Below, piece by piece: positions 17,850-27,252 of a DNA stretch of 64,000 bases; the first letter of the stretch is position 1; the number at the start of each line of letters is the position of its first letter. Below the pieces are notes generated by a model. That model was not told the DNA's origin. It worked only from the letters and a program-made list of their open reading frames with translations, and searched no databases. A program made the position numbers and the translations under genes. The DNA is taken from NCBI GenBank assembly GCA_963678565.1, contig OY782875.1, positions 3,844,001-3,908,000 of the forward strand, read 5' to 3'. This stretch comes from SKHV01 sp963678565 (GTDB taxonomy: Bacteria > Bacteroidota > Bacteroidia > Bacteroidales > Prolixibacteraceae).

Positions 17850-19510
17850 TGTTGCACCACCTTCAGCATATTGTCGATCTGGTTGAAATTTGTCGTTTAA
17901 AAGAAATTCAACATGTGGTGGTTTCTCCTGGATCAAGAAATGCAGGGCTAATCAAACTATTTGCATCCAATTCGTATTTCAAATTGCACAGTATTGTGGA
18001 TGAACGAAGTGCTGGATTTTACGGACTCGGAATTGCACTCGCAACTCAAGAAAAAGTTGCATTATTATCAACTTCAGGGACTGCGGTTCTAAATTTTAGT
18101 CCTGCACTTTGCGAAGCTTTTTATCAACGCATTCCACTAATTGCAATCACTGCCGACCGTCCAGCGCATTTAATTGACCAACAAGACAATCAAACAATTC
18201 GTCAAGAAAACATTTTTCAGAATTACATAAAAGCGTCAATTAGCATAAAGCAACCTTTGCAAAATGAATTGGATCAACTTGAGCAGATTGATTCTATAAA
18301 TAAAATTTTAAATGTTGCAGAAGAAGGTATTTGTGGGCCAATTCATATCAACGTTCCAATCGCGGAACCATTTTATATTGAGATGCCTGAAAAAGCGAAT
18401 ACTTACCACATCACTCCACCCAAAAAAATCGAAAGTAGTAATTTCACTCAGCTTTATAAAAGATGGCAACAATCCACAAAAACAATGATCCTTTGTGGAG
18501 CAATGCTACCTAATAAATCATTAAATACAACGCTGAATAAAATTGCAGAAAGTAACTCAACAATTGTTTTAGCAGAGCCTATTTCTAATTTAAAAGGAGC
18601 ACATTTCATTCAGCAGCTCGACCAACTTTTCTGGCGATTAAACAGTCAGCCAAATAAAGACATTGTACCCGATTTGCTAATTTCTTTAGGAGGCCCCATT
18701 GTTTCAAAACACCTAAAACTATGGTTGCAAAAGCATCCTGAAATAAATCATTATCGAATATCAGAAGCCCCAGACCACATTGATACCTACAACAATTTAA
18801 AAGAAAATATAATTGCAGACTCCAGTTTACTTTTTAATGAGCTTGAATCGCTTGAAAAAAAGGAAAGTTCTTACCAAAAACACTGGCAGCTATTAAGCGC
18901 TGAATTATTAGAAATACAGCAAAAACAAATCGAAAAGATTCCATTTTCTGATTTGAAAGTATATGCTACCATTGCCAAACAAATTCCTGAAAACACCACC
19001 CTTCACATAGGGAATAGCGCACCAATCCGTTATACTCAACTCTTCAATCTAAAAAATGCTGATAAAGTATTCTCAAATCGAGGAACCTCAGGAATTGACG
19101 GATGTGTTTCAACAGCTACAGGGTATGCAACAATCGATCAGAATTTAAATATTCTACTTGTTGGCGACTTAAGCTTTTTGTACGACTCGAATGCCTTGTG
19201 GAATAAAAATTATCCAAACAACTTAAAAATCATTGTAATCAATAATGATGGAGGTGGAATTTTTAGCATGATTCAGGGGCCGCGGCAACAAGAAGGATTT
19301 GAAGAATTCATGCAAGCGCATCATCCAGTAGACCTTGAATTATTGGTTAAAGCACATCACATCGAATATATAAAATGTACCGCTTCTGAGTGCATTATTA
19401 CTTCTATTAAACAGTTAATCAACTCACCTAGCGCAGCCATTTTGGAGATTAACACACCAAATACAATTAATCCCGACACCTACCAAAAGCTAATTCAAAA
19501 TTTAAAATAG
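17849..19510 (+). CDS. menD: SEPHCHC synthase (2-oxoglutarate decarboxylase type)
   Basis: A 553-residue thiamine-diphosphate enzyme. N-terminal VVSPGSRNAGLIKLFA and GLGIALATQEKVALLSTSGTAVLNFSPAL with the cofactor glutamate in VDERSAGFYG; C-terminal ThDP/Mg site GTSGIDGCVSTATGYA, LLVGDLSFLYDSN and IINNDGGGIFSMI. MenD adds succinic semialdehyde-ThDP, made from 2-oxoglutarate, to isochorismate. ATG at 17849, overlapping the menF TGA, is preferred over the TTG one codon earlier. Later pathway genes (menH, menC, menE, menB) are not in the window. Confidence 0.95.
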   Translation: MLHHLQHIVDLVEICRLKEIQHVVVSPGSRNAGLIKLFASNSYFKLHSIVDERSAGFYGLGIALATQEKVALLSTSGTAVLNFSPALCEAFYQRIPLIAITADRPAHLIDQQDNQTIRQENIFQNYIKASISIKQPLQNELDQLEQIDSINKILNVAEEGICGPIHINVPIAEPFYIEMPEKANTYHITPPKKIESSNFTQLYKRWQQSTKTMILCGAMLPNKSLNTTLNKIAESNSTIVLAEPISNLKGAHFIQQLDQLFWRLNSQPNKDIVPDLLISLGGPIVSKHLKLWLQKHPEINHYRISEAPDHIDTYNNLKENIIADSSLLFNELESLEKKESSYQKHWQLLSAELLEIQQKQIEKIPFSDLKVYATIAKQIPENTTLHIGNSAPIRYTQLFNLKNADKVFSNRGTSGIDGCVSTATGYATIDQNLNILLVGDLSFLYDSNALWNKNYPNNLKIIVINNDGGGIFSMIQGPRQQEGFEEFMQAHHPVDLELLVKAHHIEYIKCTASECIITSIKQLINSPSAAILEINTPNTINPDTYQKLIQNLK

Positions 19511-19670
19511 TTAGCACAATTTCATCAAAGCTATTATTGCGTCTGAAAAAGTCTTAATTTTATGGATATACAGTTTCTCTTAATAGAGATTCTGTAAGAA
19601 GAAAATTCCATTATTGTTTCTAAATCAATCAACAAAATCAGAAACAGCTTTATAGATCAAAATATAGATT

Positions 19671-22079
19671 ATGAAAAATTTGTTCAAGCGCTCCACTATT
19701 GCAATAATTAGTCTGCTGGCAATAAGCAGTTGCAGCAAACCATTGCCAGTTGATGAATCTCCAATCAAACAAGTTCCTTTCACGGCTGTTCATTTAGAAG
19801 ATGAATTTTGGCTTCCAAGGTTGGAGACCAACCACGAGGTAACCATTCCGATTGCGATTGAACAATCAACAATTAGCGGACGTATAAAAAACTTCGAAAT
19901 TGCAGGAGGCGAAGCAACCGGACATTTTTGCTCTCAATATCCTTTCGACGATTCTGATATTTACAAAATAATTGAAGCTGCCAGCTATTCCATGCAAAAC
20001 ACTCCGGATGAAAAAATGGATGCTGAGATTGATGAGTTAATTCGAAAAGTACAAATTGCGCAAGAAGACGACGGATATTTATTTACAGTTCGTACCATCG
20101 ATGGCGATCATGCTCATCCATGGATTGGTGAGAAATGGGAAAAGCTGAACGATTTGAGTCATGAATTATACAACCTTGGGCATCTATTTGAAGCAGCTGC
20201 TGCCCACTATCAAGCAACTGGAAAAGAGTCCTTACTAAACGTAGCAATCAAAGCTGCCGATTTGGTTGATCGTGAATTTGGCTGGGGAAAGCGAGAAGAT
20301 TTTCCGGGTCATCAAGAAATTGAATTGGGATTAGTAAAGCTTTACAATGTTACTGGAGAGAAAAGATATTTAGATTTGGCTAAGTTTTTCTTAGATGTTA
20401 GAGGAAAAGTAGATGGTGGAAATGAATACAGCCAATCGCACAAACCAGTTGTAGAACAAACAGAAGCTGTGGGGCATGCCGTTCGCGCCACCTACATGTA
20501 TGCTGCCATGGCCGACATTGCAGGATTGTACAACGACGAATCGTACAACCATGCCAACCGCGCTATTTGGAATGACATAGTTGGAACCAAAACCTACGTA
20601 ACTGGAGGGATTGGTGCTTCGGGAGGTAACGAAGGCTTTAGTGGTCCTTACGAGCTACCCAACATGTCGGCTTACTGCGAAACTTGTGCTTCCGTAGGAA
20701 TGGTGATTTGGAACTATCGAATGTTCTTGGCCGATGGCGATGCAAAATACTACGATGTATTGGAACGAACTTTATACAACGCTTTTTTGTCGGGCGTTTC
20801 TTTAACAGGCGATCGATTTTTCTATCCAAATGTATTGGAATCAATGGGACAACACAATCGTGGAAAATGGTTTGGATGCGCTTGCTGTCCTCCAAATGTG
20901 GCACGCCTGCTTCCCTCAATCCCAGGGTATATTTATGCAAAATCAGAGTCAACAGTTTTCATCAATTTATTTGCCCAAAATAAAGCAAACTTTGATTTCA
21001 AGAATCAAAAACTAAGCATTCAACAAACAACCAATTTTCCTTGGGAAGGTTCGGTTCAAATAAATATTAATCCTGAAACCGAAACCGATTTCACGTTAAA
21101 AGTGAGAATCCCGGGATGGGCTGAAGAAAGTGCAATTCCCGATGATTTGTACACTTTCAGCAATGAAGCAACTGCAAATGTAAAAATTAAAGTCAACGGA
21201 AGATCGGTGAAAACACAGCGAGAAAAAGGCTATGCAGGAATCTATCGTACATGGAAAGCCGGAGATTTAGTAAGCATAGAATTTCCAATGGATGTTCGTC
21301 AAATTAAAGCCGACGATAAAGTATTGGCCGATAAGAATAAAACGGCAATTCAGCGCGGGCCAATTGTTTATTGCGCCGAATGGCCCGACAATAACGAGGG
21401 TAATATCCTCAGTTTGATCTACGATAAAGACATGCAAACCGATGCAACTTTCGATTCAGACTTGTTAAATGGTGTAGAAGTAATTAATACAACTGCCAAG
21501 CAAGTAACTCGAAAAGTAGATTCAACCTTCGATTATTCTGAACCTATCGACATCACCTTAATTCCATATTATAGTTGGAACAATCGTGGTGCGGGTGAAA
21601 TGATGGTTTGGTTGCCCAATGACGAAAGCAGTGTTTATCCAATGCCAGCACCCACCATTGCCAACCGAAGCAAAGTAACTGGAAGTGTTACCACTGCAGC
21701 GCTAAAAGTTGCACTAACCGATCAGTACGAGCCAATAAATTCTAACGATCATAACAAACCTTATTATCATTGGTGGCCCAAAAATGATTCATGGGAATGG
21801 GTGCAATACGATTTTGAAGAAGCGGCAAAAGTTTCATCGTCAAAAATATATTGGTTCGACGATGGCCCGTGGGGAGGATGTCGCATTCCTGACGATTATG
21901 AATTGCAGTATCTGGAAAATGGGAAATGGAAAAATGTGAGCATCGAAAAAGCCGATGCCATCAGTAAAGATCAATGGAATTCAATCAAGTTTAAACCAAT
22001 TCAAACAAAGGCAATGCGTTTGCGAGTGAAGCTTCCTGTTGAATACTCAGCCGGAATTCACGAATGGGCTATAAATTAA
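19671..22079 (+). CDS. GH127 beta-L-arabinofuranosidase lipoprotein with C-terminal carbohydrate-binding-like domain
   Basis: An 802-residue lipoprotein (signal ends AISSC, Cys21). Residues 35-610 are a GH127 (formerly DUF1680) (alpha/alpha)6 barrel: DEFWLPRLETNH, YLFTVRTIDGDHAHPW, TGGIGASGGNEGFSGPYELP, AYCETCASVGMVIWNYRM and WFGCACCPPNVARLL. By alignment with the characterised Bifidobacterium enzyme, Glu321 would be the acid/base, Cys405 the nucleophile and Glu337, Cys339, Cys405, Cys406 the zinc ligands; all are present. Residues 690-802 look like an F5/8C/CBM32 sandwich (SSSKIYWFDDGPWGGCRIPDDYELQYL). It should release beta-L-arabinofuranose from plant glycans at the outer membrane or periplasm. 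First gene of a five-gene run including a pectate lyase. Confidence 0.9.
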   Translation: MKNLFKRSTIAIISLLAISSCSKPLPVDESPIKQVPFTAVHLEDEFWLPRLETNHEVTIPIAIEQSTISGRIKNFEIAGGEATGHFCSQYPFDDSDIYKIIEAASYSMQNTPDEKMDAEIDELIRKVQIAQEDDGYLFTVRTIDGDHAHPWIGEKWEKLNDLSHELYNLGHLFEAAAAHYQATGKESLLNVAIKAADLVDREFGWGKREDFPGHQEIELGLVKLYNVTGEKRYLDLAKFFLDVRGKVDGGNEYSQSHKPVVEQTEAVGHAVRATYMYAAMADIAGLYNDESYNHANRAIWNDIVGTKTYVTGGIGASGGNEGFSGPYELPNMSAYCETCASVGMVIWNYRMFLADGDAKYYDVLERTLYNAFLSGVSLTGDRFFYPNVLESMGQHNRGKWFGCACCPPNVARLLPSIPGYIYAKSESTVFINLFAQNKANFDFKNQKLSIQQTTNFPWEGSVQININPETETDFTLKVRIPGWAEESAIPDDLYTFSNEATANVKIKVNGRSVKTQREKGYAGIYRTWKAGDLVSIEFPMDVRQIKADDKVLADKNKTAIQRGPIVYCAEWPDNNEGNILSLIYDKDMQTDATFDSDLLNGVEVINTTAKQVTRKVDSTFDYSEPIDITLIPYYSWNNRGAGEMMVWLPNDESSVYPMPAPTIANRSKVTGSVTTAALKVALTDQYEPINSNDHNKPYYHWWPKNDSWEWVQYDFEEAAKVSSSKIYWFDDGPWGGCRIPDDYELQYLENGKWKNVSIEKADAISKDQWNSIKFKPIQTKAMRLRVKLPVEYSAGIHEWAIN

Positions 22080-22153
22080 GTTACTAGCAACACCTTATTG
22101 TCTGAAATTTCATTATCAGTAAAAAATAATTATTAGTTACATACCGTATCAAA

Positions 22154-24382
22154 ATGAAAAAGTTACTATTTCTTTCTTTATTAATAATAATTGCATTGAA
22201 CATAAATGCACAAGTATCAAAGGCTGATTACGAGCGAGCCGACACCATTTATAAATTCACAAATTTGGTAACCAACTGGCAAGTTTCACCCAATTGGATA
22301 AACGACAGTGCTGTTTTTTGGTACAGTATTAAAACCGAAAAAGGAACAGAATACAAAATCGTTGATGCCGAAAACCCAAAGATAAAACCAGCTTTCGACC
22401 AAGAAAAACTTTGTAAATTATTGAACGAAGAAAATGGTTCAGAATTGAAACCCTACCAACTAAAAATTAGTAAATTAAAGTTCGACGAGGATCTAAAATC
22501 GGTAGACTTTGTACACGATGGTTACAATTGGAAATACAATATTTCAAAAAACAAAATTGAGAAACTTCGGAAAGTTCGAGCAGAAAAAGAAAGAAGACAT
22601 TGGGGAATTGCAGATGACGAAGATCATGGTAGACCGGTTGATTCTCCCGACGGAAATTGGACGGCCTACATCAAAGAATACAACCTTTACATCAAGAACA
22701 ATGAATCAGAAAAAGAATACCAACTAAGCTTTGATGGTGCTCCTGCCAATTACTATTCAGCATACATCAACTGGTCGCCCGATTCGAAAAAAATTGCAGT
22801 GAATAAATACCAAATGAATAAAAAGCGATTCATCAAATTCATGGAATCGTCTCCTGACTCGCAATTGCAGCCCATTTTAAAAGAAGTAGAATACTTAAAA
22901 CCCGGCGATGTCCTTCCAATTCGTCGTCCTTCGCTTTTCGACATTGAATCAAAGCTAAAAATAGAAATCAATACTGAGCCATTTGAACATCAATTTAGTT
23001 TGTATAAAATAAAATGGTGGCCCGATAGTGAAGCATTCACTTTTGAATTTAACCAACGTGGACATCAGCTTTTTCAGGTTGTTGAAGTAAATGCGACTTC
23101 GGGGGAAACCAAAATTTTAGTAGAAGACAAAAGCGAAACCTTTATCGATTATAGCAGTAAACATTATCGATATGATCTCAACGATACCAAGGAAATCATT
23201 TGGATGTCGGAACGCGATGGTTGGAATCACATATATTTGATTGATGCCAACACTGGCAAAGTAAAAAATCAGATCACCAAAGGAAATTGGGTAGTTCGTG
23301 GGGTGGATAGCATCGATGAAGAAAACAGAACGATTTATTTCGAAGCTGGAGGGTTAAACCCCGAAGAAGATCCTTATAATGTTCATTATTGTAAAATCAA
23401 CTTCGATGGTTCAAATTTGGTCGATTTAACTCCTGAACAACAAAACCACTCTGCGAAGCTATCACACAACAAACAGTTTTTAGTAGATACTTACTCAACT
23501 CCAACTACGCCTCCAACTTCAGTTTTAAGAAGTGGAGTTGATGGTACTATTTTACTTGAACTTGCAAAAGCAGACATTTCAGAATTAGTAAAAGCAGGAT
23601 GGAAAATGCCCGAAGTTTTTGTCGCCAAAGGTCGCGACGACTCCACCAATATTTATGGTAACATTTATTACCCAAGCAATTTCGATCCAAACAAAAAATA
23701 TCCGGTAGTTGAATACATTTATGCTGGACCTCATTCGGCATTCGTTTCTAAAAACTTCACGCCCAATCACTGGAACTTTTCAGGACTTGCAGAGCTTGGT
23801 TTCATCATTGTTCAGATTGATGGCATGGGAACTTCTCTGCGCTCAAAAGCATTTCACGATGTTTGTTTTCAAAATATTAAAGACGCCGGTTTTCCCGATC
23901 GTATCAAATGGATGAAAGAAGCAGCCAAAACAAGAAGCTTCATGGACATTTCTAGAGTCGGGATTTATGGTGGCTCAGCAGGTGGGCAAAGTTCAACTGC
24001 TGCATTATTATTCCATCCTGAATTTTACGATGTGGCTGTTTCATCTTGTGGTTGCCACGACAATCGTATGGACAAAATCTGGTGGAACGAACAATTCATG
24101 GGCTACCCGATTGGAAAACACTATGCAGAGAATTCGAACATCGAAAATGCAGCAAAATTGCAAGGAAATTTAATGCTCATTGTTGGCGAGTTAGACGACA
24201 ATGTTGACCCAGCAAGTACCATGCAATTGGCCGATGCACTGATAAAAGCAAATAAAGATTTCGAATTGGTAGTTTTACCGGGCGCCAAACACACCTTAGG
24301 TGGAACCTATGGCGAACGCAAACGTCGCGATTTCTTTGTAAAGCATCTTTTAAATGGATCAACCCCTAACTGGAACAAATAA
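22154..24382 (+). CDS. Secreted S9 family prolyl oligopeptidase / dipeptidyl peptidase IV-like
   Basis: A 742-residue exported peptidase with a signal peptide (MKKLLFLSLLIIIALNINAQ). Residues 30-480 are a DPP IV-type beta-propeller (NWSPDSKKIAVNKYQ; WMSERDGWNHIYLID, with the Glu-Arg pair that binds a peptide N-terminus). Residues 485-742 are the alpha/beta-hydrolase domain: Ser608 in YGGSAGG, Asp681 in VGELDDNVDP and His713 in PGAKHTLGG form the triad. The nucleophile elbow is GGSAGG instead of the usual GWSYGG of DPP IV, so specificity may differ. Located 74 bases after the GH127 gene and 6 before the zincin gene, so probably in the same transcript. Confidence 0.88.
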   Translation: MKKLLFLSLLIIIALNINAQVSKADYERADTIYKFTNLVTNWQVSPNWINDSAVFWYSIKTEKGTEYKIVDAENPKIKPAFDQEKLCKLLNEENGSELKPYQLKISKLKFDEDLKSVDFVHDGYNWKYNISKNKIEKLRKVRAEKERRHWGIADDEDHGRPVDSPDGNWTAYIKEYNLYIKNNESEKEYQLSFDGAPANYYSAYINWSPDSKKIAVNKYQMNKKRFIKFMESSPDSQLQPILKEVEYLKPGDVLPIRRPSLFDIESKLKIEINTEPFEHQFSLYKIKWWPDSEAFTFEFNQRGHQLFQVVEVNATSGETKILVEDKSETFIDYSSKHYRYDLNDTKEIIWMSERDGWNHIYLIDANTGKVKNQITKGNWVVRGVDSIDEENRTIYFEAGGLNPEEDPYNVHYCKINFDGSNLVDLTPEQQNHSAKLSHNKQFLVDTYSTPTTPPTSVLRSGVDGTILLELAKADISELVKAGWKMPEVFVAKGRDDSTNIYGNIYYPSNFDPNKKYPVVEYIYAGPHSAFVSKNFTPNHWNFSGLAELGFIIVQIDGMGTSLRSKAFHDVCFQNIKDAGFPDRIKWMKEAAKTRSFMDISRVGIYGGSAGGQSSTAALLFHPEFYDVAVSSCGCHDNRMDKIWWNEQFMGYPIGKHYAENSNIENAAKLQGNLMLIVGELDDNVDPASTMQLADALIKANKDFELVVLPGAKHTLGGTYGERKRRDFFVKHLLNGSTPNWNK

Positions 24383-24388
24383 TTAAGA

Positions 24389-25207
24389 ATGAAAAATCTT
24401 ATTCAATACACATTCATCGCAATTGTTTTATTGATTTCAACATCAATTCAATTGCATGCACAAGAAGAAGTTCCTGTAATTACAAAACCACCATCAGAGC
24501 TTAATCTCGATGTGTTTTATAAAAAATACATCGATGCGAATGGAATTCCGATCATTAGCTCTGCAAAAGTTCCCGACTCAGCCATGGTACGCGCCTGGAC
24601 AATTGTAAAATTCATGACCAACGACTTGCCTAAAAAGAATCTAGAACAAATGCAAAAAGCAGGTGCTCGCGTTGGTGTGATGGCTCGTTACGAAGGAACA
24701 ACTGATATTCCTGAACACGCTCATTTAGTAAACGACACTACATTGAATTGGGATTTGCGTGCACGCGGTTTAGGCGGCGACTTGCAAACACCATTAACAA
24801 CTTGTGCCGAAGAAAATCTGCTTTGCTATCAAATCGACAAGTATCATGCAGAAGATATTCTAATTCACGAATTTGCTCATGCGGTTCATTCCATCGGCAT
24901 TTTACCAATCGATACCACTTTTAACACACAACTTCAAAGTCTGTTAGACAAAGCGATTACCGATGGAAAATATAAAAACACCTATGCAAAAACCAATATC
25001 TATGAATATTGGGCTGAGGGAATTCAAAATTGGTTCAATGTAAATGCCGAAGTTGAAAAACCCGATGGGAAACACAATCAGGTGAATACAAGAGCCGAAT
25101 TAAAAACTTACGATCCGGCACTTTATGAATTAATCAATCAATATTTTTCTGAATTTGAAGGATCCCCTTCATGTCATGCAGCAATAAATCAGTTTAATCT
25201 TAAATAA
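24389..25207 (+). CDS. Secreted zincin-like metallopeptidase
   Basis: A 272-residue exported protein (signal peptide cleaved after the Ala-Gln near residue 25). It carries HEFAH at 160-164 in DILIHEFAHAVHSIG, an HExxH zinc site, and a downstream Glu210 in NIYEYWAEGIQNWF that could be the third ligand, as in gluzincins and the anthrax-lethal-factor-like group. Two cysteine pairs occur (TTCAEENLLCYQ; SPSCHAA). I do not know a named family for it. It begins 6 bases after the S9 peptidase, which suggests a peptide- or glycoprotein-trimming role beside the polysaccharide enzymes. Proteolytic activity is inferred from the zinc motif only. Confidence 0.68.
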   Translation: MKNLIQYTFIAIVLLISTSIQLHAQEEVPVITKPPSELNLDVFYKKYIDANGIPIISSAKVPDSAMVRAWTIVKFMTNDLPKKNLEQMQKAGARVGVMARYEGTTDIPEHAHLVNDTTLNWDLRARGLGGDLQTPLTTCAEENLLCYQIDKYHAEDILIHEFAHAVHSIGILPIDTTFNTQLQSLLDKAITDGKYKNTYAKTNIYEYWAEGIQNWFNVNAEVEKPDGKHNQVNTRAELKTYDPALYELINQYFSEFEGSPSCHAAINQFNLK

Positions 25208-25274
25208 GCTTATCAATATCAACAGCTAGTTTGTACCTTTAAGCCTATAATCTTGGAAGTATAAACTAACTGTT

Positions 25275-26654
25275 ATGAAACGATATTTCTTTGCCACATT
25301 TATTACCATCCTTTCAATCTTTAATTTATCAGCGCAACAATTGGCTTTCCCTACCGCCGAAGGATATGGAAAATACTCAAAAGGTGGCAGAGGAGGTTCT
25401 GTTTACGAAGTATCCAACTTAAACGATCGTGGAGAAGGAAGCTTAAGAGCTGCAGTTGAAGCAGAAGGAGCACGAACAGTAATTTTTAGATTATCGGGAA
25501 CAATTACTCTTGAAAGCCCGCTAACAATAAGAAATCCATATATAACCATTGCCGGACAAACTGCTCCAGGTGATGGAATCACCATCCGAAAATATCCAAT
25601 CAGAATTGATGCTGACCATGTGATTATTCGCTATTTAAGAGTTCGATTGGGTGACGAATCGGGCAGTGCTTACGATGCAATATCAAGCAGATATTCCAAA
25701 AATCTTATCCTCGATCATTTGTCGACCAGCTGGAGTGTTGACGAATGCATGTCGATTTATCATTGCGACAGCATCAGCGTACAGTGGTGTATTATTTCAG
25801 AAAGTATGTGCCAGTCAAATCACGAAAAAGGCGCGCATGGATACGGCGGTATTTGGGGAAGCAACTACAGTACTTATCATCACAATTTATTAGCGCATCA
25901 TTCTAGTCGAAATCCTCGTATGGCTTCTGGTTCAGGAAATACTGATTTTCGAAATAATGTAATTTACAATTGGGGATTTCAAAGTTTGTATGGAGGCGAA
26001 AAAAAACAAAATAGAAGTGATCGATTCGTATTTTCAAATCTCAACATTGTAAATAATTACTATAAGCCCGGACCGGCAACCCAACCCGGAAAAGTAAGTT
26101 ATCGAATTGCCAATCCTTCATTCCGAAATGAGGAAGATTATGGAATGTGGTTCATCGATGGAAATTTAATGGAAGGAAACAAACAAGTAACAAAAAACAA
26201 TTGGGATGGCGGCGTTCAAACCGAATTGCCACTGGATAAAATCAAATTGCAAAAGGCATGGCCCTCTATGCCTATTAAAGAACAAACTGCAAAAAAAGCC
26301 TACAAAGCTGTATTAGAAAACGCAGGAACGATTCTGCCCAAAAGAGATCCAATCGATGAGCGAATTTTAAAAGAAGTGAAAAACGAAACCGCTACATACG
26401 ACGGGATCAGCTACAAAAGAGATCGGAAAGTTGCTGATCAATCAATTGTTTGTGGGATCATTGATTCACAAAATGATGTTGGAGGATGGCCAGAACTAAA
26501 AAGCATGCCTGCTCCAGCTGATACCGACCATGATGGCATGCCCGATCATTGGGAAGATCAAAACAACTTGGATAAAAATAATCCTGAAGATAGAAATCAA
26601 CTTGCCGAAGATGGCTATACCATGTTAGAAAAATATCTAAACGGAATAAAATAA
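25275..26654 (+). CDS. Secreted pectate lyase, PL1-type parallel beta-helix
   Basis: A 459-residue exported protein: signal peptide to about Ala20, then FPTAEGYGKYSKGGRGG, the common start of Bacteroidota pectate lyases. Calcium-binding acids lie in AYDAISSRYSKNLILDHLSTSWSVDE (Asp134, Asp147, Asp156) and the catalytic arginine region is HHSSRNPRMASG (Arg212/Arg215). The C-terminus has a calcium-binding thrombospondin-type-3-like segment, DTDHDGMPDHWEDQNNLD, near residues 420-437. It should cleave polygalacturonan by beta-elimination. It belongs with the GH127 and GH28 genes as a pectin/arabinan set. Confidence 0.9.
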   Translation: MKRYFFATFITILSIFNLSAQQLAFPTAEGYGKYSKGGRGGSVYEVSNLNDRGEGSLRAAVEAEGARTVIFRLSGTITLESPLTIRNPYITIAGQTAPGDGITIRKYPIRIDADHVIIRYLRVRLGDESGSAYDAISSRYSKNLILDHLSTSWSVDECMSIYHCDSISVQWCIISESMCQSNHEKGAHGYGGIWGSNYSTYHHNLLAHHSSRNPRMASGSGNTDFRNNVIYNWGFQSLYGGEKKQNRSDRFVFSNLNIVNNYYKPGPATQPGKVSYRIANPSFRNEEDYGMWFIDGNLMEGNKQVTKNNWDGGVQTELPLDKIKLQKAWPSMPIKEQTAKKAYKAVLENAGTILPKRDPIDERILKEVKNETATYDGISYKRDRKVADQSIVCGIIDSQNDVGGWPELKSMPAPADTDHDGMPDHWEDQNNLDKNNPEDRNQLAEDGYTMLEKYLNGIK

Positions 26655-26660
26655 GTAGCA

Positions 26661-27200
26661 ATGCAAATTAAAAACAGCGTATTTATTGCCACAAGCATCG
26701 ATGGTTATATTGCTGATAAAAATGGCAGTTTAGATTGGTTGCAAGCAATTCCAAATCCACAAAATATCGATATGGGCTATACTAACTTCATAAGCAATAC
26801 AGATGCAATTATAATGGGCCGAAAAACCTTTGAAACAGTTTGCAGCTTCGATATTGAATGGCCTTATGAGCTTCCTGTTTTTGTTCTAAGTAATACGCTC
26901 CAAAAGATTGAGCAACAGCTTAAAAGCAAAGTTGAATTAGTTAATGGCTCACTTAAAAAGCTATTGAAAGAACTAAATCAGAAAAGTTACAAAAGATTAT
27001 ACATTGATGGAGGTGGTACCATTCAAAATTTTTTAAAAGAAGATCTAATTGATGAAATGATCATCACTACCATGCCAATTTTATTGGGTGGTGGTACGAA
27101 ACTATTTGAAGAATTACCAGAGCACATAAATTTTGAGCTGATTGAATCAAAAGTATTCTTAAAACAAATCGTTCAAAACCATTACCAAAGGAAAAAATAA
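26661..27200 (+). CDS. Dihydrofolate reductase family protein (RibD C-terminal-like)
   Basis: A 179-residue protein of the RibD C-terminal/DHFR-like family: SVFIATSIDGYIADKNGSLDWL, DAIIMGRKTFE, LYIDGGGTIQNFLKEDLIDEMIITTMPILLGGG. These residues bind NADPH in the family. It is not canonical FolA: the substrate-binding acid of true DHFR (WDLPxxxxxF) is absent. Function within the family is unassigned; it is a common accessory reductase. It starts 6 bases after the pectate lyase stop, probably by chance of operon growth, and ends at a terminator. Confidence 0.82.
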   Translation: MQIKNSVFIATSIDGYIADKNGSLDWLQAIPNPQNIDMGYTNFISNTDAIIMGRKTFETVCSFDIEWPYELPVFVLSNTLQKIEQQLKSKVELVNGSLKKLLKELNQKSYKRLYIDGGGTIQNFLKEDLIDEMIITTMPILLGGGTKLFEELPEHINFELIESKVFLKQIVQNHYQRKK

Positions 27201-27232
27201 AAGCGGTTTGCAAAGAACAACCCGCTTTTTTA
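27199..27232. terminator. Terminator between the DHFR-like gene and purT (both directions possible)
   Basis: AAAAGCGG (27199-27206) pairs with CCGCTTTT (27222-27229); T run on the plus strand, and a T-rich stretch after the stem on the minus strand too, so it can end both convergent genes. Confidence 0.75.
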
Positions 27233-27252
27233 TTTATCAAGAATAATTTATT

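Noticed and set aside
19571..19596. Hairpin ACAG-TCTCT / AGAGA-CTGT after menD
   Set aside because: Two internal T-T mismatches and no T tract; too weak to call a terminator.
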